This document shows positions 5,331 to 5,743 of a stretch of 5,743 nt of DNA, in pieces (positions within the stretch are counted from its first letter, which is position 1; each line of letters starts with the position of its first letter). Under the pieces are notes generated by a model. The model had not been told where the DNA came from and did no database searches. It saw only the letters and a list, made by a program, of their open reading frames with translations. Made by a program: the position numbers and the translations under genes. The stretch comes from Acidobacteriota bacterium (GTDB taxonomy: Bacteria; Acidobacteriota; Vicinamibacteria; Vicinamibacterales; UBA8438): positions 1-5,743 of the forward strand of contig SXOW01000284.1 of NCBI GenBank assembly GCA_005778315.1, given 5' to 3'.

Positions 5331-5743
5331 GTGGCAGTGGAACTCGAAGATCAGATTCGACGGTACGAAGCACTCGTGGAGCGGTCGGCCGCCTTGCGCG
5401 GCTATCTTTGACACGCCTGACCTAGCACAGGAGCTGGCCGCGCTGGAGGCGCAGGCGGCCGCGCCTGATTTCTGGAAACAACCCGAACAGGCCCAAGACG
5501 TCCTGCGGCGCCGACGCTGGTTGCAGGGGGAGCGTGACCTCTCGGAGTCTCTCCGGCGGAAGGCGGCCGACCTCCAGGTGCTGGTCGATTGGGCCGGCGA
5601 CGGGGAAGATGTCGCTGACGAGCTGCAGGCTGGGCTCGATGGGCTCGACGCCGAAGTCGACGCCGGCGAAATCAAGAAGCTGCTCGGCGGGGAGCACGAC
5701 GACAAGAACGCCATCCTGACCATCCACCCTGGCGCCGGCGGCA
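5331..5743 (+). CDS. prfB: Peptide chain release factor 2, N-terminal part, read through a programmed +1 frameshift
   Basis: RF2 recognises UAA and UGA stop codons in the ribosomal A site and triggers peptide release. It is read as two segments, 5331-5408 and 5410-5743. The first frame encodes 26 residues ending 'ALRGYL' and stops at TGA (5409-5411). A +1 slip on CTT continues as 'DTPDLAQELAALEAQ', then 'PDFWKQPEQAQDVL' (45-58), the helical domain 1 of RF2, and 'AILTIHPGAGG' (127-137) at the window edge. 'R-G-Y-L-D' across the junction and 'DFW' are RF2 hallmarks. The stop-recognition SPF loop and the catalytic GGQ lie beyond the window. The start is GTG with a Shine-Dalgarno 9 nt upstream, and the 26-codon leader is the usual length for prfB. 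The in-frame TGA is regulatory, not a sign of a pseudogene. It lies 19 bp after the SPOR gene and is probably the distal gene of the operon. The gene is truncated by the window only. Confidence 0.95.
5403..5412 (+). promoter_or_regulatory. prfB programmed +1 frameshift site (TAT CTT TGA C)
   Basis: This is the autoregulatory recoding site of RF2. When RF2 is scarce, the ribosome pauses at the UGA (5409-5411) and peptidyl-tRNA-Leu slips from CUU to UUU, continuing in the +1 frame; when RF2 is plentiful, translation ends after 26 codons. The slippery CTT, the stop TGA and the weak-context C after it (5412) match the known site exactly. The six bases before TAT are CGCGGC rather than the usual AGGGGG, so the Shine-Dalgarno-like stimulator is largely missing. 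Confidence 0.93.

Noticed and set aside
5331..5411. prfB as a pseudogene because of the in-frame TGA after 26 codons
   Set aside because: The sequence around the stop, TAT CTT TGA C, is the known programmed +1 frameshift site and the protein is intact after the shift.
5298..5723. Minus-strand Ser/Ala-rich frame (141 codons) opposite prfB
   Set aside because: It is low-complexity antisense of the RF2 helical domain with no family resemblance.
1..5743. tRNA, rRNA, CRISPR, insertion sequence or Rho-independent terminator
   Set aside because: No tRNA-like cloverleaf, repeat-spacer pattern, transposase, inverted-repeat ends or GC hairpin followed by a T tract was seen by eye in the short gaps; the window is almost fully protein-coding.

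Overview
This is a GC-rich bacterial chromosomal window with dense coding, very short intergenic gaps, GTG as well as ATG starts, and no mobile elements, RNA genes or CRISPR. The protein sequences resemble, from memory, soil or marine Acidobacteriota (Vicinamibacteria-like). The arginyl-tRNA synthetase of the 'NPNKAAHVGHLRN' type and the V4R-type protein point that way most. The assignment is an inference; no search was run.

The layout is two divergent transcription units separated by only 57 bp. On the minus strand, mobA (molybdenum cofactor guanylyltransferase, 1658 to 1074) is followed after 24 bp by argS (arginyl-tRNA synthetase, from 1049, leaving the window at base 1 before its C-terminal half). 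argS has no stop inside the window, so a stop-to-stop ORF scan misses it; it was read directly from the reverse complement.

On the plus strand five genes form one compact cluster: a cysteine-rich V4R-type ligand-binding protein (1716-2480), a long NfeD membrane serine protease (2477-3838), a slipin/stomatin-family SPFH protein (3835-4611), a membrane-anchored SPOR-domain protein (4589-5311) and prfB (release factor 2, from 5331, leaving the window at 5743). The first two junctions are 4-bp ATGA stop/start overlaps, the third is a 23-bp overlap and the last a 19-bp gap, so co-transcription and translational coupling are likely.

NfeD and slipin are a known partner pair: membrane protease plus membrane-scaffold substrate or partner. 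SPOR proteins bind denuded peptidoglycan, so the middle of the operon looks like an envelope or membrane-organisation module with an unstudied V4R protein at its head and a translation-termination gene at its tail. prfB carries the classic autoregulatory +1 frameshift site (CTT TGA C), but the usual Shine-Dalgarno-like stimulator before it is poorly conserved. The most notable points are the V4R protein fused by overlap to the NfeD-slipin pair, its metal-site-like cysteine spacing, the degenerate prfB recoding stimulator, and an acidic insertion in ArgRS.
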